Shown here piece by piece: positions 34,235 through 42,796 of a DNA stretch of 64,000 bases. This stretch comes from Haloglomus salinum (GTDB lineage: Archaea; Halobacteriota; Halobacteria; Halobacteriales; Haloarculaceae). The stretch covers positions 1,054,001 to 1,118,000 of the forward strand of contig NZ_CP101153.1 in assembly GCF_024298825.1 (NCBI RefSeq), in the 5' to 3' direction. The position numbers and the translations under genes are program-made. How positions within the stretch are numbered: position 1 is the first letter of the stretch; every line of letters begins with the position of its first letter. The notes below the pieces were generated by a model. It was not told where the DNA came from. It ran no database searches and was given only the letters and a program-made list of their open reading frames with translations.

Positions 34235-34336
34235 TCAGGGCGCGAACCCCAGGCCGGTGGCGGCGACCGCCGAGACGACGAGAGCAACGACCAGAAGACA
34301 GAGGAGGAAGAGGAGCGCCTTCTGGACGCGGTACAT
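34235..34336 (-). CDS. 33-residue single-span membrane microprotein
   Basis: The ATG at 34336 opens MYRVQKALLFLLCLLVVALV then VSAVAATGLGFAP and a stop. One basic start and one membrane helix, end in Pro. Very short, supported by shape only; similar micro-ORFs occur in haloarchaea. Convergent with the two-helix membrane protein gene. Confidence 0.4.
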   Translation of the reverse strand: MYRVQKALLFLLCLLVVALVVSAVAATGLGFAP

Positions 34337-34412
34337 AGGTTCACGCACGGCCGCCAGCAATAAGACCCCCTTCGGCGTTCTCCGAGCCAGAGAACGGCCC
34401 GGGGCGTCACCA

Positions 34413-34748
34413 TCAGTCCTCGACCTCGTACATCGGCCGCCGCGCGACGACATCGCGCTCGCGGAACCATTCGGCCCCGGTCGGGAGCGTCGCCGAGCAG
34501 CGGCCGCAGGCCAGCCCCGTGAGCCCGCGCTCGACGAACGCCGCCGCGGGCGCGAGACACCACGGGCAGACGAGGTCGTCGGCCAGCGCGTCGGTCCCCG
34601 TCGCCGCCTCATCCCGCCCGTTCGCGAAACCGTCGTCCCCGTCCGGGCCAGCGCCAGGGCCATCGCTCGCCGAGCCCTCGTCGTCCGATTCGTCGCCATC
34701 ACTGTCGCTGTCGGCGAACGTGCCCAGCGTCGCCTGGTCGTCGGCCAT
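34413..34748 (-). CDS. Acidic zinc-ribbon protein
   Basis: 111 residues from ATG 34748. Residues 1-55 are extremely acidic (Asp/Gly/Ser repeats); residues about 60-85 hold a four-cysteine ribbon, LVCPWCLAP and LACGRCSATL, followed by EWFRERDVVARRPMYEVED. Haloarchaeal zinc-ribbon family, function unknown. It probably acts in the cytoplasm. Preceded by another small minus-strand gene. Confidence 0.75.
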   Translation of the reverse strand: MADDQATLGTFADSDSDGDESDDEGSASDGPGAGPDGDDGFANGRDEAATGTDALADDLVCPWCLAPAAAFVERGLTGLACGRCSATLPTGAEWFRERDVVARRPMYEVED

Positions 34749-34831
34749 CGGTGGAGGAGCGTCCGGTGGGTGCTTAACGCTCACGGAGCACGTGCTCGCC
34801 AGGGAGGGCGCGCCGAGAAAGGCGGCGTCGC

Positions 34832-34936
34832 TTACTCGTCGTCGGTGGACTTCCGACCCCGCTCCCAGACCCGGACGGGCTCGCCGGTCGGCGGTGTGTG
34901 GCTGATGTCTTTCAGTGTCGGCTTCTTGGCACTCAT
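34832..34936 (-). CDS. 34-residue conserved-looking microprotein
   Basis: ATG at 34936 encodes MSAKKPTLKDISHTPPTGEP, then VRVWERGRKSTDDE and TAA. Basic start and HTPPTGEPVRVWERGR core look like coding sequence of a small haloarchaeal family, from memory and unnamed. No domain recognised. It lies 83 nt before the zinc-ribbon gene on the same strand, with an AT-rich region upstream. Confidence 0.5.
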   Translation of the reverse strand: MSAKKPTLKDISHTPPTGEPVRVWERGRKSTDDE

Positions 34937-35345
34937 TGTGAGACACAGTAGCACGAGCCAGCTATTTGAGGGTTTGCTGGCACCACCTATGACACCTTAT
35001 ACTATACATATATTTCCATACCAGAGAATATTCACGAGAATGGAGCCACATACACCCACTCTTCCACGATATTCCAGCAGTAAATATGCCATCCGTCGAT
35101 GATGAACGGCCGTTCAGACAGTGGATGGACAGGCGCGGGCAGCAGGTGATTTCCAGCGACGTTCCAGCCACGAGGCTGTCACCGACCCATCCCTGAAGGA
35201 CGTGGCGACCACCCGGGATAGCGCGGCGGAACCGCAACGGAAACGACCAGCACACCCGCCGAAACCGGCCGTCGTGGCGGCAACAGCCGGGCGAGGCCCG
35301 TGATGGCCACGCAGTTTATGCCTCGTGGCCCCCTCGTCGGGGACG
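34937..35345. other. AT-rich intergenic island
   Basis: 409 nt with no convincing gene. Positions about 34960-35100 are strikingly AT-rich for this genome (for example ttatactatacatatatttcc), and a perfect 14-bp palindrome tgaacggccgttca lies at 35103-35116. The right end carries the promoter of the large surface gene. Composition suggests a promoter or foreign DNA; I see no ORF that reads as protein. Confidence 0.5.
35314..35320 (+). promoter_or_regulatory. TATA box of the second large pilin-like gene
   Basis: gtttatg centred about 29 nt before the ATG at 35346; leaderless or nearly so, which supports that ATG over the upstream GTG. Confidence 0.55.
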
Positions 35346-36986
35346 ATGAACGGAAGACCCTCACGGGGGCAGGCGACGATCGGGTTCGCGCTTATCGTCG
35401 GCATCGCCCTCATCGGGGTCGTGACCGTGGTGGCACTCGGCGCAACGGCCCTGACCGATATCCAGACCTCGTCGGGGACCGGTGCCGCCGAGCAGGCGAT
35501 GACGCAGTTCGACTCCAAGACCTCCCAGGTCGCCCTCGGGGACTCGAACACCCAGACCGTCAGCGTCGGGCAGACCGCGGGCAGCTATCAGGTCGACCCC
35601 GACGCCGGCTACGTCCAGGTCGTCCACATCGACTACGACGGGAACTGGCAGGACGACGGGGACAACCTCCCGAACTCGGCTCCCCCCGGCGACGAGGACG
35701 AGGAGGTCATCTACGAGTCCACGCTGGGGACGGTCCGCTACCAGCGCGGTGACACGACCATCGGCTACCAGTCCGGTGGCGTCTGGAAGCGGACAGGGCA
35801 GGGTCAGAGCACGATGGTCTCCCCGCCGGAGTTCCACTACCGTGGCTCGACGCTGACGTTCCCGGTCGTTCGCGTGAACCAGCTCGGTGGGGGAACCCAG
35901 AGCGGTTCCGGCGCCATCGACCTCCGGGTACAGCAGTCCGACGAGCCGCGCAGTGTCTTCCCGAACCAGTCGGTCGCGTACCCTGACACGAACGGGAAGA
36001 GCAATGGTGTCTACAGCAACCCCTCGGAGAACGGGACCGTCGTCGTCTACATCGAATCCGAGTACTACCAGGCCTGGGCAAACTACTTCGAGGACCGCAC
36101 CGACGGCCGCATCCAGACCAGCGACACCGGCGGCTCACTCCTCAACGGCTACCCCGCCGACCCCAACGGCGACGGTGAAACCGGGCAGCTCGTCGCGGTC
36201 GAACTCGTCAGTACCGGGCGCACCGGCGCGTTCAACATGCCGGGCGACGGCTCCGCTCTCGAGGTCTCCGGCGTCGCCGACCACTCGATGTCGAGTTTCG
36301 ACATCACGCTCACCCCGGACAAGGCCGACAGCGCGAACTTCAACAACCTCCAGTGGTCGATGTACGCCGACGACGGGGGGCAGGAGTTCGAGATGCACGT
36401 CCGCAAGGACGGGGGCGGTGGGAAATGTGACACCCAGGAGTTCGCGGTCCGGATCTTCTACTCGCCCGCAGGGACGGACAAGTACCACGGCTGGGAGGAA
36501 GACGGCATCACGGGCAACTGCGTCGACGCCGACGGCGAGGACGGAGCGGACGAGATCGAACTCTCGCTCACCTTCGTCGACGACGACGACGGCGACGACC
36601 TGCCCCGTGAGGACAACGGCGACGAGAACGACATGCAACTCGAGTACACCTCGCTCTCGAACAACGCACTGATCCACTTCGACGCGAGCGGGCGGTCGCT
36701 CAAATCCAACCCGACGTTCGACCAGCACGGGGACACGCAGGGTGACGCAGATCCGGTGACGTGGGAGCCGGTGAGCTATTCGACCGGCGACGAGGAGTCC
36801 AGCGACGGCCTCGTCAACCACTACTTCTCCCTGCTGGGGCCCGGGTTCGACCTGACGGTCGACGACAGCAACAACAACGGGGTCCAGGAGAGTGCCTCCG
36901 CCGGCAACATCCAGTACACGGGCGGTGACGAGTTCATCACCTACGTCCACCTCTCGGAGAACGATGTCGAGGTCACCGTCGACTGA
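35346..36986 (+). CDS. Large pilin-like surface protein, paralogue of the one at 4052-6319
   Basis: 546 residues. N terminus RGQATIGFALIVGIALIG... is a class III (prepilin) helix cleaved after RG. The first 250 residues parallel the 4052-6319 protein: MTQFDSKTSQVALGDS versus LTQLDAKAARVALGDS, SGGVWKRTG versus GGGVWRGTG, and SPPEFHYR..TLTFPVV versus SPPEFHYR..TLTLPLV, with EYYQAWANYFEDRTDG matching the yvAWADYFRDRIDG block. The second half is very acidic and probably calcium-binding (DDDDGDDLPREDNGDENDMQ). Two cysteines (KCDTQEF and GNCVDADG) may bond. It faces the pilus operon, convergent with its last gene. Confidence 0.8.
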   Translation: MNGRPSRGQATIGFALIVGIALIGVVTVVALGATALTDIQTSSGTGAAEQAMTQFDSKTSQVALGDSNTQTVSVGQTAGSYQVDPDAGYVQVVHIDYDGNWQDDGDNLPNSAPPGDEDEEVIYESTLGTVRYQRGDTTIGYQSGGVWKRTGQGQSTMVSPPEFHYRGSTLTFPVVRVNQLGGGTQSGSGAIDLRVQQSDEPRSVFPNQSVAYPDTNGKSNGVYSNPSENGTVVVYIESEYYQAWANYFEDRTDGRIQTSDTGGSLLNGYPADPNGDGETGQLVAVELVSTGRTGAFNMPGDGSALEVSGVADHSMSSFDITLTPDKADSANFNNLQWSMYADDGGQEFEMHVRKDGGGGKCDTQEFAVRIFYSPAGTDKYHGWEEDGITGNCVDADGEDGADEIELSLTFVDDDDGDDLPREDNGDENDMQLEYTSLSNNALIHFDASGRSLKSNPTFDQHGDTQGDADPVTWEPVSYSTGDEESSDGLVNHYFSLLGPGFDLTVDDSNNNGVQESASAGNIQYTGGDEFITYVHLSENDVEVTVD

Positions 36987-37028
36987 GCACGCCCCGGCGG
37001 ACACCGGGGACCGACGGCGGACTGTTCC

Positions 37029-38090
37029 TTACCGGTAGATGACGTCCACACGCGTCGCCGTGGAATAGACGTTCTCGGCGGCGAGGCTGCACTCGACGGT
37101 CTCGGTCGTGGAGTCGCCGTCGATCTCGATGATGTCACAGGCCCCGGACCCGGCGCGGGCATCGAAGCTGCCGCCGGCCGCGGTGACCTGCTCCTCCAGG
37201 TAGTCGAGCCAGATATCGCTCCGTTTCTCCGAGGTCTGGATGCGGACCGTGACGTTGTACTCCTTGCTGCCGTCACCGTCGGGGTCGAGGTCACCGTAGT
37301 CGTTAACACCGTCGCCGTCGGAATCGAGATTCCCGTACTCGTGGTTGCCGTCGTTGTCGGGATCGAAATCGCTGATCTCGTCGGTTCCGTCGCCATCGAA
37401 ATCGGGGTTGATTCTGAACTCGTTGGCGTCGTCTCCGGTAGTGTTGAATCTGAGAGTCTCTGGGTCGTCCTGGGCGATGGTGACCTCACGGGTGGCCAGC
37501 AACGTCCGCACGAGGACGGTTCGCTGGCTCCCGGTACTCTCGGGGCCGGTGTTCCGTGTCTCGATGACCGGCAGGATGAGCGTCTTCTCGGCGGCAGCGG
37601 CGTCATAGGTGAGCAGGAACGGCGGGTTCTTGTCCAGCACGGCGCCACTTGGGTCCTCACGGAACAGCGCGCCGTTCGAGTACAGGAGGTCGGTCCCGCC
37701 CTCGGCGGAGTAGACGATCGGCCGGTACTCGACGACTGAGGTGTTGCCGGTCCCCTTCATGTTCCGTATCGTGATGTTGGCCCGGACGGAGTCACCGAAC
37801 TCCATCTGCGCGTCGGAGACCTTGATCTCGGTCGCCCGGCTCGGCGCCGCCTGCCGGTGGATGTCCCCGATGTTGTCCGCGAGCACGTCGAACGCACGCT
37901 CGGCGTTGTTCACCTGCTCGGCCGAGCGGGTGTCCTCCAGCCCGCCGATACCGGAGACGTACACCAGCGCGACGGTCGCGGCGATGAGCGAGAAGATGAG
38001 TGCGAAGCTGATGACCTCGCTCACGCCGCGGTCGGTGTCCCCCCCACCGTCCGGCGCGAACGCGCCGCGGGAGCGAGGGCGGTCAGACAT
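37029..38090 (-). CDS. Pilin-like protein with TSP3/calcium-type repeats (DUF7289-like)
   Basis: 353 residues. N terminus DTDRGVSEVISFALIFSLIA: prepilin-type site RG|VSEV with a hydrophobic helix. Residues 60-200 follow the DUF7289-like pattern (NNAERAFDVLADNIGDIH). At about 229-278 come four ~13-residue acidic repeats (PDFDGDGTDEIS, DFDPDNDGNHEYG, NLDSDGDGVNDYG, DLDPDGDGSKEYN), the EF-hand-like/thrombospondin type 3 calcium pattern. Last gene of the pilus operon, overlapping the previous gene by 8 nt. Probably a surface subunit whose stability depends on Ca2+ (inference). Confidence 0.82.
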   Translation of the reverse strand: MSDRPRSRGAFAPDGGGDTDRGVSEVISFALIFSLIAATVALVYVSGIGGLEDTRSAEQVNNAERAFDVLADNIGDIHRQAAPSRATEIKVSDAQMEFGDSVRANITIRNMKGTGNTSVVEYRPIVYSAEGGTDLLYSNGALFREDPSGAVLDKNPPFLLTYDAAAAEKTLILPVIETRNTGPESTGSQRTVLVRTLLATREVTIAQDDPETLRFNTTGDDANEFRINPDFDGDGTDEISDFDPDNDGNHEYGNLDSDGDGVNDYGDLDPDGDGSKEYNVTVRIQTSEKRSDIWLDYLEEQVTAAGGSFDARAGSGACDIIEIDGDSTTETVECSLAAENVYSTATRVDVIYR

Positions 38091-38541
38091 TACGGACCAC
38101 CAGTTCGTCGTCGCCATCCGGGTTGTAGACGACCTCGATATCCCCGCCGTCGACCGAGGTCTGTTCGAGGCCGCCGGGGGCGAACTGTGCCTCGACATCG
38201 ACGCGGACCGTCACCTCCGGCTCGGCCGAGGTCAACCGGAGATGCGTCTCTCCACTCGTCACCACCGCCACCGTGTAGGCCGAACCGGTCACCCGATCCG
38301 GGAGGTTGCGCTGGACCCGGATGTTCGACGCGTCCGTGCCCACGAGCCGGTCCGCCGAAGCGATGTCGGCGGCGATCTGATGCCCGATGACCGTCAGCTC
38401 CGAGCGGGTGCTCGTGACGCGCTGGTCCTGCAGGAACCCGCCACCAGCGATGAGCAGGCCGGAGATGAGCAGCGCCGAGATGCCAAGCGAGAGAGCGTAC
38501 CCGACGGTCGTCGAGACGGCCCGGTCGTCGAACTCACGCAT
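38083..38541 (-). CDS. Minor pilin-like protein (DUF7266-like)
   Basis: 152 residues. N terminus DDRAVSTTVGYALSLGISALLISGLL is a classic haloarchaeal pilin helix (AVSxxVGyAL). The remainder is a small beta domain without cysteine (TVAVVTSGETHLRLT). Overlaps the next gene's start by 8 nt and follows the 413-residue gene by 21 nt; same operon. The DUF number is from memory. Confidence 0.82.
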   Translation of the reverse strand: MREFDDRAVSTTVGYALSLGISALLISGLLIAGGGFLQDQRVTSTRSELTVIGHQIAADIASADRLVGTDASNIRVQRNLPDRVTGSAYTVAVVTSGETHLRLTSAEPEVTVRVDVEAQFAPGGLEQTSVDGGDIEVVYNPDGDDELVVRNV

Positions 38542-38562
38542 CGTGGTCCACCCCCACCGCGC

Positions 38563-39804
38563 TCACGGCTCGTTCGGCGCCACCGTCACGTTCGATTCGT
38601 AACTCATGGAGTCCGACTGGTAGTCGAGGCTGACGTCGGCCGAGTAGATGGCCGGTTCGATGTAGGGGCTGTCGGGGCCGTACGGCGAGGTGTGCGCGGA
38701 TGGGTCGGGGTGGGGCTGGTAGATATCCCCGAACACCGGGTCGTCCGACAGGAGCCCGAACAGGTCCAGTTCCAGGATATTCAGGCTGTCGTACCCGTTC
38801 TCGAAGCTGGTGGTCGACTCGTCGACGACGAGTTCGTAGTTCCCGGCGACCTGGTCGCCCTGGACGAAGAACAACTGGTACGACCCGGAGATTTCGGACT
38901 GGAACGCGAAGACGTCCCTGCAGGCACCGTCGTCTCCCTCCACCCGCCCGTTCGAGACATCGACAGTGAACGTGCTGTCTACGTCCTGGACCGTGCAGGT
39001 GCGCGTCGTCCCGGACCCGTCGTAGCGGTAGTACGTGATGTTCACGTCGTCGGGGTCCGCGTCCGAACGGTAGATGGCGAAGGAGTGGTCGACCTCGCCG
39101 GTGTCGCCGACATCGTAGACCACGGTGAACGGCGGGTCGTCGAACGACAGGTCGCCGATTCCGACCAGTTCGTCCCCGTCGCCACCCGTCTCCAGTTCCA
39201 GACCGGCCTGGAACGTTTCGATAACGCTGGCCTCGATTCCCAGCAGCGTATCGTCCCCGCGCAACTGGTCGGGGTCGATGTCCATGCTGAAGTCCCGAAC
39301 CTGTGTCGCCCCGGGCGTCACTGACCAGTACTCCACGTTGATGGAACTGAGCAGCCCCGTCGTGAGGTCGACACTCACGACCGCGTCCGACTCCTCCGGC
39401 TCGAACGTCCCACCGTCGTCCTGCGTGATGCGCGTCCCGCGCGTGTACGGGTCGGTATCCACCACCCGTACGTCCACGTACTGCCCCTCGCGAGCGCTGT
39501 CGCGGACGGTCCAGTCCGACCAGCTGTCGATGGCGTCCTCGAAGTCGTTCTCCAGATTCCCGTACGACGCGTGCGAGTCGACATCGTGGTGGATGTGTTC
39601 CATCGCGACGCCGGCACCCTGTGTGGCCTCCCGTTCCAGCGTCACGATCTGACCGCTCTCCTGCTGGTTCGCGCGGGTCGCGAGGTTCTCCGCGTAGATG
39701 GAGGCGTTCAGGACCAGCGCGATACCCACGAGGACGATCGCGAGCGACAGCGCTCCGACGAGGATGAGCTGCCCGTTTTCCTGCCGCTCGCGAACGTCCC
39801 ACAT
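38563..39804 (-). CDS. Pilin-like protein (DUF7261-like), copy 1
   Basis: 413 residues. N terminus ENGQLILVGALSLAIVLVGI, then ALVLNASIYAENLATR, a class III helix ending in the AENLATR motif also found in the neighbour at 39874-41286; the two are paralogues. The body is secreted beta structure with Ig-like spacing and a single cysteine region (CTVQDVDS, CRDVFAF). A 69-nt gap before it could hold an internal promoter. Probably a minor pilin. Confidence 0.82.
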   Translation of the reverse strand: MWDVRERQENGQLILVGALSLAIVLVGIALVLNASIYAENLATRANQQESGQIVTLEREATQGAGVAMEHIHHDVDSHASYGNLENDFEDAIDSWSDWTVRDSAREGQYVDVRVVDTDPYTRGTRITQDDGGTFEPEESDAVVSVDLTTGLLSSINVEYWSVTPGATQVRDFSMDIDPDQLRGDDTLLGIEASVIETFQAGLELETGGDGDELVGIGDLSFDDPPFTVVYDVGDTGEVDHSFAIYRSDADPDDVNITYYRYDGSGTTRTCTVQDVDSTFTVDVSNGRVEGDDGACRDVFAFQSEISGSYQLFFVQGDQVAGNYELVVDESTTSFENGYDSLNILELDLFGLLSDDPVFGDIYQPHPDPSAHTSPYGPDSPYIEPAIYSADVSLDYQSDSMSYESNVTVAPNEP

Positions 39805-39873
39805 AGCTCGTTCGTGCGGTGAATGCGCTTCGAGCCGATATGCCTTTCGGCCATACTGGTGATAGCCGGCGAT

Positions 39874-41286
39874 TCATAACGGGCACGCCCCGCTGGTGTC
39901 GGTATCGCCGTCGGCGTCGTGGGTCACGGTCCGGGTGCGCTCGGCCATCCCGTCGGTGACGGTCACGGCCAGGTCATAGGTGTTGTCCCAACCATCGGTG
40001 TCGGTGACAGAGAGGCTCCCCGTCTCCGACTCGCCCCCGATATCAGCGTCGTCTGTGTCGTCGGTGTCGACGACGGTCCCGGAGCTATCCACCAGCTCGA
40101 GGGTGACCTCGTCCAGATCGCCGTTCGGGTCCTCGACGGTCCAGGCGACGGTGAACGAGGCGTCCCCGTCGGTGGCGGAGTTGTCGGTCACGTCGAGCGA
40201 GGTGACCAGCGGCGTGTCCAGAGAGTCACCGGCCTGTTCGGGGACGACCTGTACCGTCGCGTCGCTCTCGGCCCCCTGGCTCCGGTAGCTCAGGTCGACC
40301 GTCCCGGCGTAGATGGCGGGGGCGCTGTACGGGGCGTTGCCGACCGTGGCGGCGTACGTGGTCCCGCTACAGGCGGCGCCGTAGTTCACGCGGTCGACCT
40401 GCTCGTCGAGGGATTCCTCGGAGGCGGACGGCCCGTCGGTCCGGTCGACGACGAGCCGGTAGGTCCCCATCGCCAGGTCGCCGTTGGTGACGTTCACCTC
40501 GTACGTGCCGCTCGCCTCGGCAACCGGACCGAGCGCGTCGCAGTACGCGCCGTCGACGGTCGGCCGCCCGGTCAGCGAGACGGTGGCGTCCCCGCCCTCG
40601 GCGTCGCACTCGCGGACGGCACCGGAGCCGACCTCACTGACCGCGACCCGAACAGTCGAGTCGTCGCTGTCCTCGTAGACGGCCACCTCGTGGGCCGTCC
40701 CCGTCGCGGCCGTCAGCGTCACCTCGAACGCGTCGCCGGTTCCGCCCGTCAGCTGGGTCGTGACCTCGCTCGTCGAGTCCGGTTCCGTCGGCTCGGCCGT
40801 CAGCTCGAACGCACGGATGTGAGCCGACGCGACCATCGTCCAGTCGCCGGCGGTCGTCGTCGCGTCACGGGGCGTGAAGTCGGTGCTCGCGTCGCCATCG
40901 ACGATCTGGGTCCCCGGACGGCTCCCGTCAGTCGTCAGCTGGATGGCCTCGCCATCGAGCGACCGACGATTGGCGAGCTGGTCGGCCAGTATCTCGACCC
41001 GGGGCTGGTAGCGGTCGTCCCGAAGGGTGGCGAACGACTCGCCGGCACGGTCCTGGTTCGTGCTCCCGATGGCGTCTCCGACCCCGTCAGCGACCGTGCT
41101 ACGGAACTCCTGGACCTCGGCGCTGGCGCCGCCGCTCTGTCGCGTCGCGAGGTTCTCGGCGAAGATGGAGCCGTTCAGTACCAGCGCGATGCCGATGAAT
41201 ATCATCGCGAGCACGATGCCACCGAGGAGGAGCAACTGGCCTCGGGCGGAATCTCGCCGGCCGGACCGCGCCGTCACATCCGCCAC
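39874..41286 (-). CDS. Pilin-like protein (DUF7261-like), copy 2
   Basis: 470 residues. Class III signal ARGQLLLLGGIVLAMIFIGI then ALVLNGSIFAENLATR, paralogous to copy 1. The C-terminal half contains Ig/CARDB-like extracellular domains (SLDVTDNSATDGDASFTVAW, DLDEVTLELVDSSGTVVDTD) and ends DTSGACPL. Its C-terminal ~85 residues also resemble the C-terminal domain of the 4052-6319 protein (VTDN...W...D.NGDL..V). Start overlaps the preceding gene's end by 13 nt. Confidence 0.82.
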   Translation of the reverse strand: MADVTARSGRRDSARGQLLLLGGIVLAMIFIGIALVLNGSIFAENLATRQSGGASAEVQEFRSTVADGVGDAIGSTNQDRAGESFATLRDDRYQPRVEILADQLANRRSLDGEAIQLTTDGSRPGTQIVDGDASTDFTPRDATTTAGDWTMVASAHIRAFELTAEPTEPDSTSEVTTQLTGGTGDAFEVTLTAATGTAHEVAVYEDSDDSTVRVAVSEVGSGAVRECDAEGGDATVSLTGRPTVDGAYCDALGPVAEASGTYEVNVTNGDLAMGTYRLVVDRTDGPSASEESLDEQVDRVNYGAACSGTTYAATVGNAPYSAPAIYAGTVDLSYRSQGAESDATVQVVPEQAGDSLDTPLVTSLDVTDNSATDGDASFTVAWTVEDPNGDLDEVTLELVDSSGTVVDTDDTDDADIGGESETGSLSVTDTDGWDNTYDLAVTVTDGMAERTRTVTHDADGDTDTSGACPL

Positions 41287-41912
41287 GCGACCACCTCGAC
41301 GCGTACCACGTTGTACAGCCCGTCCGAGTCCGGGAGGTCGGGCGCGTAGAAGTCGCTCTTCCCCCAGCCGTCGCCCGGGCTGTCGTCATCCAGACACCGG
41401 CTTTCGTCGGTTGTCTCGTCTTCGTTCAGCATGCAGTCGCTGTCGTACAGCGTCACCGTCCGCGAGGCGCTGATGGCGTTGTCGCTCGGCCGGCCACGGT
41501 AGACCATCCGCTGGGTCACCCACGACCCGCTGCCGCCCTGGTAGGAGACGTAGACGTTGTACGCGATGGCGCGACCGCCGTACGCCATCGAGAGTGCCTC
41601 GCCGAACTCGTTGTCCGGTGGCCCGTTCGTGTAGTAGACGCCGGGGGCGCCGTAGAAATTGAACTCATCGTCGCTGTCCTTGTCGCCCCAGAACAGTACC
41701 GCATCCTTCAGGTGGTCGTCCTCGGCCGAGACCGCCAGCACGCCGTCGGCGACGGACTGCATCTGGTTCTCGATATGCTGGCTGGACGTACTGGCCGATA
41801 GCGGTGTCACGGCGGTCACCTGCAGGGCGAACGTCAGGCTCGACAGCAGCAGGATGGCCGCCACGACACCCTCCAGCGTGTGGGCCTGCCCACGGTCGCG
41901 GCTCACGGGCAC
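41274..41912 (-). CDS. Pilin-like protein (DUF7288-like)
   Basis: 212 residues. Signal RDRGQAHTLEGVVAAILLLSSL: class III site RG|QAHT. Conserved opening (HTLEGVVAA) is typical of a haloarchaeal pilus-operon family. The secreted part is polar with two cysteines (DSDCMLNEDE, ESRCLDDDSP) likely disulphide-linked. Ends VRVEVVAWRM. Operon position between the DUF7287-like gene (55-nt gap) and copy 2 of the DUF7261-like pair. Confidence 0.82.
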   Translation of the reverse strand: MPVSRDRGQAHTLEGVVAAILLLSSLTFALQVTAVTPLSASTSSQHIENQMQSVADGVLAVSAEDDHLKDAVLFWGDKDSDDEFNFYGAPGVYYTNGPPDNEFGEALSMAYGGRAIAYNVYVSYQGGSGSWVTQRMVYRGRPSDNAISASRTVTLYDSDCMLNEDETTDESRCLDDDSPGDGWGKSDFYAPDLPDSDGLYNVVRVEVVAWRM

Positions 41913-41967
41913 ACCTCGCGTGGACGCACGATAGGTACCGGTTCGGAGCGAGTGTACAAGTACCTCA

Positions 41968-42789
41968 TCACCACACCCGTACGTAGACGGTCGCTCGGAT
42001 GCCGTCGATGGTCACGATTCGCCGAGCCACAACGACCGAGCCGGAGTCCTCGGGCGGGTCCTCGCCGGCCTGGAAGGGGACATCGTAGTCGCCGTCCGAA
42101 GCGCCACAGTCAACCGACCCCGTGGTGTCGAAGGCCCCGTCCGGCGATTCGACGATTGTAGATGTGACGTTCGGATACTGATTCGAGTCGGGGTCCTCGT
42201 TCGCCTCGAGGCAGAGCAGGTTCCGCGTCTCGTTTCCGTCGGCGTCGCCCCGGATCTCGATCTGCAGTCCCGGCGAAAGTGCCCTGCTGACGCTCCCGTC
42301 GTCGGCGATTCCGGCGATACCGAGCCGCGCGTGGAGGTAGTCGGAGTCATCGGGTTGGGACACCTCGAAGTTGCAATCGTTGTTCTTCCAGAGGTTGGCT
42401 CGCGAGATGTCGAATCGATCCCGTGTCAGTTGGTCGTCGTTCGAGGTATTCAGGTCCTCGTCGTTGTCGGGGTCACCGTCGAGGTTCTCCGGCGCGAAGA
42501 ACGCGACCGTGCACGCCTTGTCCAGCACGTACGGCTTCCCGGGGTCGGCCAGCGTTCCCTCGACGAGCTGGCTGGCCACGCGGTTCGCGATGATGGTGTC
42601 CTCGGTGCCGCTGTCGGCGAACGGTTGGATGAGGTTCGGTGTGAACGAGATGACGAACGCGACCGAGATGAGAAAGAGGCTCATCCCGACCGCGAAATCG
42701 AGCGTCGTCTGCCCGCGGCTTCGCCCGTCGTCGTCGCTGGGGCCGGGTGTGTCGCCGCGTGCGTCGAACGTGGGGGGCCTTGCCTGCAT
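41968..42789 (-). CDS. Pilin-like protein (DUF7287-like)
   Basis: 273 residues. Signal RSRGQTTLDFAVGMSLFLIS: class III site RG|QTTL. The remainder is a long extracellular beta domain with NxS/T sequons and paired cysteines (KACTVAF, NDCNFEV). It starts 7 nt after the pilC stop, so it is tightly coupled to the assembly genes. First of six prepilin-type proteins after pilC. Confidence 0.82.
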   Translation of the reverse strand: MQARPPTFDARGDTPGPSDDDGRSRGQTTLDFAVGMSLFLISVAFVISFTPNLIQPFADSGTEDTIIANRVASQLVEGTLADPGKPYVLDKACTVAFFAPENLDGDPDNDEDLNTSNDDQLTRDRFDISRANLWKNNDCNFEVSQPDDSDYLHARLGIAGIADDGSVSRALSPGLQIEIRGDADGNETRNLLCLEANEDPDSNQYPNVTSTIVESPDGAFDTTGSVDCGASDGDYDVPFQAGEDPPEDSGSVVVARRIVTIDGIRATVYVRVW

Positions 42790-42796
42790 GCTGGCC

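Noticed and set aside
34962-35255. Minus-strand 97-codon ORF in the AT-rich island
   Set aside because: Composition is unlike a protein and there is no promoter or recognisable motif; left as unexplained DNA.
37741-39324. Plus-strand 527-codon ORF in the pilus operon
   Set aside because: Antisense shadow of the prepilin genes, whose N termini are unmistakable.
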